Source: CAYWEP01 sp964608945 (GTDB lineage: Bacteria; Patescibacteriota; Microgenomatia; Levybacterales; UBA12049). From it: a stretch of 21,368 nt of DNA. Location: assembly GCA_964608945.1 (NCBI GenBank), contig CAZSQB010000012.1, positions 1-21,368 of the forward strand, read 5' to 3'. Position numbers and translations under genes: made by a program. The notes below the pieces were generated by a model. It made no database searches. It was not told where the DNA came from and was given only the letters and a program-made list of their open reading frames with translations. How positions within the stretch are numbered: the first letter of the stretch is position 1; each line of letters begins with the position of its first letter. Shown one piece after another: positions 10,043 to 16,621 of the stretch.

Positions 10043-11000
10043 AAATCTTGTTACATTCGTTTCTCTGATTCTGCTTTTAGGAATTTCATCGCTCGTGATT
10101 CTACAGAAACTTGTTCCTTTTGTTTCGCATACTACTTATTACTGCCAATCCTTTATAAATTCACTCTCCCTGCCAATACCATATTATCTTGGAGTCATCC
10201 CTCCCCTATTATTTTTCATTTTTTTGCTCGTTTTAGCAATCAAACTTCTCATGGTGTACGTAAAGGTTTCACTGTTTAGGAAAAAGCTTATTGAAAATGT
10301 AAGATCAAATATAGCCTTCAACGCGCTTCTTAAAAAGCTTGACTTGACTGCCAAAACATATCTTGTTGAAAGTGAAAAACAGTTTGCCTTCTGCCTGGGG
10401 ATTAGAAAGCCTAAAATTTACGTATCAAATGGCCTATTAGCTATGTTGACCACGCAAGAGATGGAGGCGGTTTTACGTCACGAGCAATATCATCTCAACA
10501 ATAGAGATACTTTTATCATGCTTATCGCTTCTATTAGTGAATCTTTGCTTCCTTTCTTTCCTCTTATTTCAGACTTACTTCATAATTATCGCATTGAGAG
10601 AGAAATTAAAGCAGATGCTGAGGCTATCGGAGGACTTGGTAGTGAAAAGCCTCTCATTTCAGTTCTTAAAAAACTTCTTAATACTCCCTCGCTTGCATTG
10701 GCAACTACTGCTGCTATTGCAGATCAGGATACATTGGAGCCGAGAATTAGAGCACTTGTTAAGAAAGACTTTCATTTTAAAAAATTTAAAGCTAAGCATA
10801 TATTTATAAGTATTTTGTCGGTTTTTGTAATGAGTATTATTACGTTTGCTCCGGTTCAAGCAGTTGAGGTTAATCATATGGGAGAAAACGTTATGATGAT
10901 TTGTCCAAACGACAATGAATGTCTCAATGCTTGTAGGCAAGAATATTCTGCTAATAAGAAGAACTACAGTGAAGATAGAATGTATACACCAGTACCATGA
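10026..11000 (+). CDS. M56 (BlaR1/MecR1-like) membrane metalloprotease with short exported tail
   Basis: A 324-residue membrane protease, the usual partner of BlaI. Helices lie near 8-28, 54-79, 160-180 and 258-279. The zinc motif is HEQYH (152-156), and EREIKADAEA (191-200) probably supplies the third ligand. BlaR1 normally continues into a penicillin-binding sensor of about 250 residues; here the protein ends about 45 residues after the last helix. That tail has H284, M285, M290, M291 and C293, C299, C303, so it could sense metal or thiol state outside the cell. ATG 10026 is preferred; a TTG at 10017 is an in-frame alternative. The gene overlaps blaI and the two-helix gene (by 4 nt). Confidence 0.87.
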   Translation: MIRINKNLVTFVSLILLLGISSLVILQKLVPFVSHTTYYCQSFINSLSLPIPYYLGVIPPLLFFIFLLVLAIKLLMVYVKVSLFRKKLIENVRSNIAFNALLKKLDLTAKTYLVESEKQFAFCLGIRKPKIYVSNGLLAMLTTQEMEAVLRHEQYHLNNRDTFIMLIASISESLLPFFPLISDLLHNYRIEREIKADAEAIGGLGSEKPLISVLKKLLNTPSLALATTAAIADQDTLEPRIRALVKKDFHFKKFKAKHIFISILSVFVMSIITFAPVQAVEVNHMGENVMMICPNDNECLNACRQEYSANKKNYSEDRMYTPVP

Positions 11001-11203
11001 ATAAATTTTTTAATACATGTAGACGCTGTTTAAATCCCTGGGTTATTGGTCTACTTATTGTTGCTATTGTGGGACTCATAATTTTTGTTCCGATTATTGG
11101 GGTGACAACCTTAATCGTTGCTCTTCCTCTCATCGGTTGCGCCGCGATGTGTGGTGTAATGACTTTTATGATGCGAGGGGAAAAACATAAGGATAAACAC
11201 TAA
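10997..11203 (+). CDS. Two-helix Cys membrane protein (copy B)
   Basis: A 68-residue paralogue of the protein at 7103. Shared features are CRRCxNPW near the N terminus, IIFVPIIG between helices, LIVALPLIGC and a C-terminal MCGxMxFxMRGxKH. Both thiol pairs and the Met residues are conserved while loop residues vary, which points to selection on metal or redox function. This copy ends in HKDKH, adding His. It overlaps the M56 gene by 4 nt and lies just before the L,D-transpeptidase, so it is under BlaI control, whereas copy A is under CsoR control. Possible roles are small metal transporter subunit, regulator of CopA, or partner of the M56 sensor. Unknown family. Confidence 0.82.
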   Translation: MNKFFNTCRRCLNPWVIGLLIVAIVGLIIFVPIIGVTTLIVALPLIGCAAMCGVMTFMMRGEKHKDKH

Positions 11204-11205
11204 AT

Positions 11206-11949
11206 ATGCCATTACTCCGAAAGAAACGATCGAATAGAATATTTTTACTGTCCATAGCTGTAGTTATTATCTTAGTAGGGCAGTTTTTATCAAAGAATCT
11301 ATTTCCTCTTAAAAATAATGACTCAAAAAATCCAGTTGAGCTGGTTGTTGCAAAAGAGCATGATGGAACAGACGCATTTTATGAACAAGTGAAAACAAGT
11401 AGTGGTGAATGGATAGCAAATGCAGGAACTCCTATTTTTGATAATCAATCTATAGCTACTCTTCCTCCAAAGCCTGCAGAGAATATATCAACCGCAGTTC
11501 TAGGATCTCATATTGCTGCAGATGGGTCTGAGAAATGGATAGAGGTTGATATATCTGACCAGAGACTATACGCATGGGAGGGAAATCGAAAAGTGTATGA
11601 TGTTGCAATTTCATCGGGCCGGCCAGGATACGATACTGTCCAAGGAGAGTTCAGGGTGTGGAGAAAGGTAAGAAATCAAGCGTATCGAGGCGGTTCACGA
11701 GCAAGGGGTGACTACTATTATTTACCAAATGTCCCGTATTCGCTCTTCTTCCATCAAGGCTATGCAATTCATGGCGCCTATTGGCACAATGACTTTGGTA
11801 TAAAACGGCGAAGTAGTGGTTGTGTAAACTTAAGAATTGAAGATGCTGAAAAAGTATATAACTGGGCAGGCCCTGCTATGGCAGGTGGCGTTTTGGCACT
11901 TATTGCGACTGCTGACAATCCTGGAGTAAGAGTAGTAGTGCATGAGTAA
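11206..11949 (+). CDS. L,D-transpeptidase (YkuD domain), membrane anchored
   Basis: A 247-residue protein with an N-terminal anchor (about 11-30) and an extracytoplasmic YkuD catalytic domain (about 110-246). The active-site motif reads IHGAYWHNDFG then RRSSGCVNL, with H189 and nucleophile C206. These enzymes make 3-3 peptidoglycan cross-links or attach proteins to peptidoglycan. The catalytic Cys is a soft-metal target (L,D-transpeptidases are copper sensitive in other bacteria, from memory), which would explain its place in a metal/thiol operon next to DsbA. BlaI-M56 control of a cell-wall enzyme without a beta-lactamase is notable. It starts 2 nt after the two-helix gene and overlaps dsbA by 8 nt. 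Confidence 0.94.
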   Translation: MPLLRKKRSNRIFLLSIAVVIILVGQFLSKNLFPLKNNDSKNPVELVVAKEHDGTDAFYEQVKTSSGEWIANAGTPIFDNQSIATLPPKPAENISTAVLGSHIAADGSEKWIEVDISDQRLYAWEGNRKVYDVAISSGRPGYDTVQGEFRVWRKVRNQAYRGGSRARGDYYYLPNVPYSLFFHQGYAIHGAYWHNDFGIKRRSSGCVNLRIEDAEKVYNWAGPAMAGGVLALIATADNPGVRVVVHE

Positions 11950-12751
11950 TATGACTGAAGAAAAAGATTACATAACAATCCGTCTTCCAAAATACAATAA
12001 GACACAGGTAGTTATCACCTTAATTCTAATCGTTTCTTCATTTGCTCTTGGATCTTTCTGGACAAAAATGCAGTATCTAGAGAAAACAAAAACGTTAGTA
12101 TCAAATACAACTCTTGCTGCAAATAATCCTTCAGGAAATACTGCTCAAGCACCACCCCAAGCAATTCCAACTGAAGATACAACCCCAAAAAAAGTTTCAG
12201 TTGATGATGACCCAGTTTTAGGAAATAAAAATGCAAAACTTACTATGGTTGAGTTCTCTGATTACGAATGTCCATTCTGCAAGCGATATTTTGATCAAAC
12301 ATTCTCGCAAGTTAAGAAAGAATATATAGATACAGGAAAAGTAAAATTAGTCTATAGAGATTTACCTCTTTCATTCCATCAAAATGCACACAAAGAGGCT
12401 CAAGCTGCAGAATGTGCGAGAGAGCAAGGGGGAGATGCAGTATATTTTAAGTATCATGATGAGATATTTAAGAGGACAACATCAAATGGAACAGGACTTG
12501 CGCTTGATCAGCTTCCAGTTATAGCAAATGACTTAGGGTTAAGTGGTGACGCATTACAGACATGTCTTGACGCAGAAAAGTATAAGGCTGAAGTTGATAA
12601 GGATTTAGCAGATGCAAATTCAGTGGGGGCAAATGCAACGCCAACATTCTTTGTTGGTAAATCTACCGCTAATGGAATAATTGAGGGAACGCCAGTAGTG
12701 GGAGCTCAGCCTTTTAGCGTATTTGAGGCAATCATTGATAAACAGCTATGA
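11942..12751 (+). CDS. DsbA-family thiol-disulfide oxidoreductase, membrane anchored
   Basis: A 269-residue protein with an anchor helix (about 21-40), a Pro/Thr-rich linker to about 85 and a DsbA-like thioredoxin domain (about 86-269). The active site is CPFC (C110, C113) after VEFSDYE, and the cis-Pro motif is ATPTFFVG. It resembles Gram-positive BdbD and the DsbA proteins frequent in CPR bacteria, which oxidise or isomerise thiols outside the membrane. Two more Cys (158, 208) may form a structural disulfide. It overlaps both neighbours by 4-8 nt. The downstream DsbD-like protein may exchange electrons with it. Confidence 0.93.
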   Translation: MSNMTEEKDYITIRLPKYNKTQVVITLILIVSSFALGSFWTKMQYLEKTKTLVSNTTLAANNPSGNTAQAPPQAIPTEDTTPKKVSVDDDPVLGNKNAKLTMVEFSDYECPFCKRYFDQTFSQVKKEYIDTGKVKLVYRDLPLSFHQNAHKEAQAAECAREQGGDAVYFKYHDEIFKRTTSNGTGLALDQLPVIANDLGLSGDALQTCLDAEKYKAEVDKDLADANSVGANATPTFFVGKSTANGIIEGTPVVGAQPFSVFEAIIDKQL

Positions 12752-13782
12752 ATTTGGTAACAATTTTTTTAACCGGACTTTTTGCTGGAGCATTAAGCTG
12801 TCTTGCTGTACAAGGAGGACTACTGGCTACTTCTATTGCTCAACGAGAAGAAGAAAAACTTAAAGACAAAACAAAAAAGACAGGAAATGCTTTGCCAATT
12901 CTTGCTTTTTTGATTGCAAAACTTGCCGCATATACAGTGCTTGGATTTCTTCTTGGCTGGTTTGGTTCTCTTTTTCAATTATCCCTAACTGCCAATGTTA
13001 TTCTCCAACTTGCGGTTGGCATTTTTATGATTGGCACAGCGTTAAATTTACTCAATGTTCACCCAATATTCCGTTATTTTATTATTCAGCCTCCTCGATT
13101 TTTAACAAGAATGGTTAGAAATCAATCCAAAAGCAGTGATTACTTCGGTCCTGCTATTTTAGGAGCGTTTACTGTGTTTATCCCCTGTGGTACAACACAA
13201 GCAATGATGGCTTTGTCTATCGCATCCGGCAACCCACTTTCAGGCGCAGCTATTCTTTTTGCCTTTGTCTTAGGTACCTCGCCCCTGTTTTTTATACTAG
13301 GCTTTCTGGCAACGAAACTTGGAGATACATTGCACCAACGATTTATGAAATTTGCAGCATACGCAATAATCCTTCTTGCGGTATTTAATATGAATAATGC
13401 TTTAGCGCTAACAGGAAGTAACTTAACACTTGATAATTTGTGGACAAACTTTTATTGCACAATAAGCTTTTGTGATCGAGATTTTGGACCATCTATTGCG
13501 CAAGCTGCTACACCGATAACAGACACAACCATTAGTATTGAACGAGATGGATATAATCCAAGTAGTCTTTCAGTGAAGGCGGGTTCTCAGGTAACGCTTA
13601 AATTAGTTAACAATGGTGGCGGAGGTTGCACACAGGCATTTACGATACCAAAGCTTCGTATTCAAAAAATAGTACCGCTTGGAAATTCAGATACTATTAC
13701 ATTTACCGCGCCAAGTACACCAGGACCACTTGCATTTATGTGCAGCATGGGAATGTTTCGGGGGGTGATTAATGTAATTTGA
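12748..13782 (+). CDS. DsbD-like (TauE/SafE-type) membrane protein fused to a cupredoxin
   Basis: A 344-residue fusion. Residues 1-220 form about six helices of the CcdA/DsbD_2/TauE-like type, with single cysteines in ALSCLAVQGG (C18) and FIPCGTTQAM (C147), the arrangement used to pass electrons across the membrane. A C237/C242 pair lies in the exported linker. Residues about 258-344 are a cupredoxin-type domain similar to the protein at 3554; its copper loop reads CSMGMFRG, with Arg where the other has His, while C294, C332 and the two Met are kept. Reduction of copper or of copper-binding thiols outside the cell is the likely job. It overlaps dsbA by 4 nt; an HMA protein follows. Confidence 0.88.
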   Translation: MNLVTIFLTGLFAGALSCLAVQGGLLATSIAQREEEKLKDKTKKTGNALPILAFLIAKLAAYTVLGFLLGWFGSLFQLSLTANVILQLAVGIFMIGTALNLLNVHPIFRYFIIQPPRFLTRMVRNQSKSSDYFGPAILGAFTVFIPCGTTQAMMALSIASGNPLSGAAILFAFVLGTSPLFFILGFLATKLGDTLHQRFMKFAAYAIILLAVFNMNNALALTGSNLTLDNLWTNFYCTISFCDRDFGPSIAQAATPITDTTISIERDGYNPSSLSVKAGSQVTLKLVNNGGGGCTQAFTIPKLRIQKIVPLGNSDTITFTAPSTPGPLAFMCSMGMFRGVINVI

Positions 13783-13783
13783 A

Positions 13784-14071
13784 ATGAAAATTAATCCATT
13801 CGATAAACTCAGGATTAATGCTGAGCATAGTCGAAGCATTAAAAATTTAAAATTGAAAATTGTAGGCATGCATTGTACAAGCTGTGCATTTAATATTGAT
13901 GGAGAGCTTGAGGATACAGATGGAGTAAAAGAAGCAAAGACAAATTATGCAAAACAAGTCACTGAAGTATCTTTTGATCCTGAGAAAGTTACGCCTGAGA
14001 AAATTATTTCGATTATCAGAAAGCTAGATGACACCTATGATGCAGAAATTGCAGGACAGGATGGTAGATGA
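13784..14071 (+). CDS. HMA-domain (CopZ-like) metal chaperone
   Basis: A 95-residue protein with one heavy-metal-associated domain (about 22-88), metal site GMHCTSC (C31, C34), as in copper chaperones and CopA N-termini. It probably delivers Cu(I) to CopA or to the adjacent membrane fusion protein, with which HMA domains are sometimes fused in other organisms. The first 18 residues are unusual: they come from a coding palindrome, so they are likely a disordered extension. The gene starts 1 nt after the upstream stop and overlaps the next gene by 4 nt. No Shine-Dalgarno site is evident, consistent with coupled translation. Confidence 0.9.
   Translation: MKINPFDKLRINAEHSRSIKNLKLKIVGMHCTSCAFNIDGELEDTDGVKEAKTNYAKQVTEVSFDPEKVTPEKIISIIRKLDDTYDAEIAGQDGR
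13799..13835. repeat. Coding palindrome at the start of the HMA gene (FDKLR...EHSRS type)
   Basis: TTCGA...CTCAG (13799-13812) and CTGAG...TCGAA (13821-13835) pair at both ends with an internal mismatch loop. It encodes about FDKLRINAEHSRS, the N-terminal extension of the HMA protein. It is the fourth or fifth distinct family of short coding palindromes here. Confidence 0.75.
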
Positions 14072-14541
14072 CAACAGAGCATAAAGTTATTGGAGGCATA
14101 GCACTAGTAACAATTGTTATTTTAGTTGGTGCTGTATTTCTCCTCTCAAAGGGAAACGAACAGTCTGTTCCACAGGATCAAATTGTTGCAAATAATGGAT
14201 TACATTGGCATCCAAAGCTCGCAATTTATATCAAAGGTCAAAAGCAAGAAATTCCAGCTAATATCGGCATTGGTGCTGTTCACCAGAAAATTCACACTCA
14301 TGATGAAGATGCAAAAGATGGCGTGGTCCATATGGAAATGCAAGGAGTAGTTACGAAAGACGATACAAAGTTAGGCAATTTCTTTCGAATTTGGGGCAAG
14401 GATTTTAATTCAACACAGATTTTTGATAAGAAGAACGGCGCTTTGGGGACTGTTAAGATGACAGTAAATGGGAAAGAAAATACTGAGTTTGAGAATTACA
14501 AAATGCGCGACGGCGATCAGATTGAAATTAAATATGAATAA
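14068..14541 (+). CDS. His-rich extracytoplasmic protein, unknown
   Basis: A 157-residue protein with one N-terminal helix (about 7-27) and an exported domain. The domain opens with LHWHPKLAIYI (H46, H48), then HQKIHTHDEDAKDGVVHMEM (H72, H76, H78, H88), followed by a C-terminal beta-rich part ending in MRDGDQIEIKYE. The clustered His, Asp and Met strongly suggest a metal site. I recall this HWH...HTHD...HxE pattern in uncharacterised proteins near DsbA-family genes in CPR bacteria and archaea, but cannot name a domain. It is tightly coupled to the HMA gene by an ATGA overlap. A copper-capture or copper-delivery role outside the cell is inference. Confidence 0.75.
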   Translation: MTTEHKVIGGIALVTIVILVGAVFLLSKGNEQSVPQDQIVANNGLHWHPKLAIYIKGQKQEIPANIGIGAVHQKIHTHDEDAKDGVVHMEMQGVVTKDDTKLGNFFRIWGKDFNSTQIFDKKNGALGTVKMTVNGKENTEFENYKMRDGDQIEIKYE

Positions 14542-14740
14542 TATGCAAAGAATACTTATAGCGGTTGTCATAGGTTTGGTTCTTGCTGCCTCCCCATTCT
14601 GGATAAAAGTTAAATACGAAGATTTGAATCAATCTTTGCACGAAGAAACAATTTTCGGGCCTCGCGCCGTTGTTTTACAACAAGAATTAGACCATATTAG
14701 TGGGATATTATTAAAAGATAAAGGAGTAAGGATTTTATGA
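14534..14740 (+). CDS. Small single-pass membrane protein, unknown
   Basis: A 68-residue protein with one helix (RILIAVVIGLVLAASPFW) and a charged C-terminal tail. It has no Cys or His cluster. ATG 14534 overlaps the previous stop by 8 nt; ATG 14543 is an equally possible start. It closes the BlaI-controlled operon. No family recognised; it may be an assembly factor or simply a tail gene. Confidence 0.6.
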   Translation: MNNMQRILIAVVIGLVLAASPFWIKVKYEDLNQSLHEETIFGPRAVVLQQELDHISGILLKDKGVRIL

Positions 14741-14770
14741 GTTATTTTTGTCCAAAATAGAACGGAAAAA

Positions 14771-14829
14771 GAGCTCATAGCGGTTTGAGAGTGAAAATAA
14801 GCAGATATGATTTTATCTACTCTATAGCT
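14771..14829. other. Inverted repeat in intergenic gap
   Basis: GAGCTCATAG (14771-14780) pairs with CTATAGCTC (14821-14829) with one bulged base, and AGATA pairs with TATCT inside. It ends at the ATG of the next gene (14831). It may act as a weak terminator of the long operon or fold over the start of the next gene. No clear promoter could be assigned to the gene at 14831. Confidence 0.45.
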
Positions 14830-14830
14830 C

Positions 14831-15832
14831 ATGTTCTCATTTAAGAACAAAAATAGTGTTCGGCTTTTCCTGGCCATTTTTGTTGTAATAGTTGTCATTG
14901 GTTTTGGGATTTATCTTGCCAGACGCAACCAAGACACTTCAATTTCATCACAACAGGAAGAGGGAGTGTTGTGGGTTGAGGATAATAACCTGCATGAAGC
15001 AGGCGGTGTACCTGTTGATGCGTTACAGATGTATCAACCCGAATTATTAGATCAATGGAGTGAAGCGCGAAAGCAGATACGAGTGTATATGTATCGATAT
15101 AATAGTTTAAAAAACTTGGAAAACGGATACACGGATACGTATCTCAGAGACAACCTTTTACCTTTACTCAAAGAATCAAACATCGATTTTGCCCTCGATG
15201 TCCCGCCACCCAACTGGTATTGCGGGAACAATGCAGAGAAGCTGACAAATGCAGAAGGCGACTATATGCAAAAGATTTCTGATTTGGGCGGAGAAGTAAC
15301 ATACGTAAGCCTGCAAAGCGTCCTCTCAAAACCTTCTGATTGCCCAAATTACACGTTTGAAAAACGCATAGACAACGTCGTCCGCTTTGCCAAATATATA
15401 AAAAATCGTTTTCCGAGTATACAAGTCGGCATCATCGACGCCCTCGTTGCCAAAGGCCTTGATTATAAGCCAGTTTACACACAATTAGTCGAAAGTTTAG
15501 CAAAAGAAAATCTGAAGCTCGACTACATCCATCTTGATTTTCCAATGGAAAAAGCGAGTAGGAATTGGAAAAATCTTAGGGAAGCGGAAGATTTTATCAG
15601 AGACGAGTTGGGGGTTCGCGTTGGCGTGACATATACATCGTCCAGAGGTGGCATGACATCAGCCAAAAAGTGGCAAGAAAACGTCTTGCTCGCATTTCAG
15701 GAATATAGAGACGCAGGCGGCAACCCAGACGACCACCTCATCATGAGCTGGTATAACCACCCCCGCCAGAACCTCCCTGAAGACAAAGAATTTACCCTCA
15801 TGAACACCGTCCTTAAGTTCTCCGAACTTTAG
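14831..15832 (+). CDS. Membrane-anchored probable TIM-barrel protein, glycosidase-like
   Basis: A 333-residue protein with an N-terminal anchor (about 9-28) and an exported domain whose regular strand-helix rhythm suggests a TIM barrel: IRVYMYRYN, IDFALDVPPPNWYCG, GEVTYVSLQSVL, IQVGIIDAL, LKLDYIHLDFPM, VRVGVTYTSSRGG and DHLIMSWYNHP look like successive barrel strands. Acidic residues at strand ends (HLDFPME, and others) would fit a glycoside hydrolase active site, but I cannot place the family. C138 and C168 may form a disulfide made by the upstream DsbA. No Shine-Dalgarno site is seen. It ends 13 nt before a convergent minus-strand antitoxin gene. Confidence 0.7.
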   Translation: MFSFKNKNSVRLFLAIFVVIVVIGFGIYLARRNQDTSISSQQEEGVLWVEDNNLHEAGGVPVDALQMYQPELLDQWSEARKQIRVYMYRYNSLKNLENGYTDTYLRDNLLPLLKESNIDFALDVPPPNWYCGNNAEKLTNAEGDYMQKISDLGGEVTYVSLQSVLSKPSDCPNYTFEKRIDNVVRFAKYIKNRFPSIQVGIIDALVAKGLDYKPVYTQLVESLAKENLKLDYIHLDFPMEKASRNWKNLREAEDFIRDELGVRVGVTYTSSRGGMTSAKKWQENVLLAFQEYRDAGGNPDDHLIMSWYNHPRQNLPEDKEFTLMNTVLKFSEL

Positions 15833-15845
15833 GAAAAAAGCTGCC

Positions 15846-16136
15846 TTATAGCTTAAACTGAACTTGCAAGGAAGCATTAAGAACGTTGGCTAGACGTTTC
15901 AAGAAAGAAAGAGAAGGGACTGTTTTAGCATTTTCCACGCGGGAAATTACCGATTGTTTGGTATTCATTCGTTTTGCGATTTCAGCCTGCGTTAAGCCTT
16001 TTTCAATCCGGGCTTTAATAAGCGCTCGAGCAATTTCATACTCAAGCCGTGTTTCTTCCACAGCTTCCTTAAATCCAGGCTGCTTAAATAATTCTTTTTC
16101 AAAATGTTCCCAAGCTAAATGTTGTTTCGTTTTCAT
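15846..16136 (-). CDS. XRE-family antitoxin (HigA-like)
   Basis: A 96-residue protein whose C-terminal half is a Cro/CI-type helix-turn-helix (KGLTQAEIAKRMNTKQSVIS then VENAKTVPSLSFLKRLANVL). The N-terminal helical part (FEKELFKQPGFKEAVEETRL) resembles antitoxins that bind RelE/HigB-like toxins. The downstream position after the toxin gene is the HigBA order. Separate promoter-like TATAAA (16148-16153, minus) and a palindrome just upstream suggest independent, autoregulated expression. Start ATG 16134-16136; no ribosome site. Confidence 0.9.
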   Translation of the reverse strand: MKTKQHLAWEHFEKELFKQPGFKEAVEETRLEYEIARALIKARIEKGLTQAEIAKRMNTKQSVISRVENAKTVPSLSFLKRLANVLNASLQVQFKL

Positions 16137-16149
16137 AGTAGTTTTATTT

Positions 16150-16167
16150 TATAGCAAAATTGCTATA
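16150..16167. promoter_or_regulatory. Antitoxin operator palindrome
   Basis: TATAGCAA-AA-TTGCTATA has perfect 8-bp arms and lies between toxin and antitoxin genes, overlapping the antitoxin -10. A copy of the half-site TATAGCAA (16542-16549) overlaps the toxin -10, so one repressor may control both promoters. Confidence 0.75.
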
Positions 16168-16182
16168 ATTACAAGCTCCAAT

Positions 16183-16533
16183 TTATGCTCGTGATTTATG
16201 TTCAGCCAACCTTTCTTCGGCGATCCTTATTTCCTTAGGTGGTGCTTTATCTTTTTTTTTCTTAAATCCATGAAGAAGCAAAAATGTCTTACCGGTAATA
16301 GCAATATAAAAAATTCGTACACTCTCTGAACCGACAATACGAAGCTCCCAAAGCTCTGTACCTGTTAGTTTCTTGACATGAGGTAAACCAAGCCGGATAC
16401 CAAACCCCTGAAGCAATTTAATGCTGTCTCTGACTTTAGACTGTGCTTTTATTTCCAAACTCAATATAAATTCGCGTACTGGACTATCTCCTTGCGGCGT
16501 TCTATATAACTGGATTTTCCATTGCTCTTCCAT
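16183..16533 (-). CDS. RelE/HigB-type toxin (phage Gp49-like, DUF891)
   Basis: A 116-residue protein of the phage-derived Gp49-like HigB/RelE toxin family, typically an mRNA-cleaving ribosome-dependent endonuclease. Typical features are QLYRTPQGDSPVREFILSL at the start, KVRDSIKLLQGFG, GLPHVKKLTGTELWELRI and a core RIFYIAITGKTFLLLHGFKK. The basic C-terminal tail (KKKKDKAPPKEI, IAEERLAEH) is common in this group. I start at ATG 16531-16533 because TATAAT lies 6 nt upstream; an ATG seven codons earlier overlaps the -10. The antitoxin follows 46 nt downstream. Confidence 0.9.
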   Translation of the reverse strand: MEEQWKIQLYRTPQGDSPVREFILSLEIKAQSKVRDSIKLLQGFGIRLGLPHVKKLTGTELWELRIVGSESVRIFYIAITGKTFLLLHGFKKKKDKAPPKEIRIAEERLAEHKSRA

Positions 16534-16539
16534 AGTCCC

Positions 16540-16545
16540 ATTATA
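16540..16545 (-). promoter_or_regulatory. Toxin-gene -10 box (leaderless geometry)
   Basis: TATAAT on the minus strand ends 6 nt before ATG 16533. No convincing -35 was found. The operator half-site TATAGCAA overlaps it. Confidence 0.55.
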
Positions 16546-16583
16546 GCAAGGCATAGTGTAAAATGGTCAGCAAGAGAAAAAAT

Positions 16584-16613
16584 TTGACAAAATTCCTTAG
16601 ATCATGATATAAA
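16584..16613 (+). promoter_or_regulatory. Promoter of unknown gene 16622
   Basis: Consensus TTGACA (16584-16589), an 18-bp spacer and TATAAA (16608-16613). The -10 ends 8 nt before the ATG, so the mRNA is predicted leaderless. Confidence 0.75.
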
Positions 16614-16621
16614 GCTAAGAT

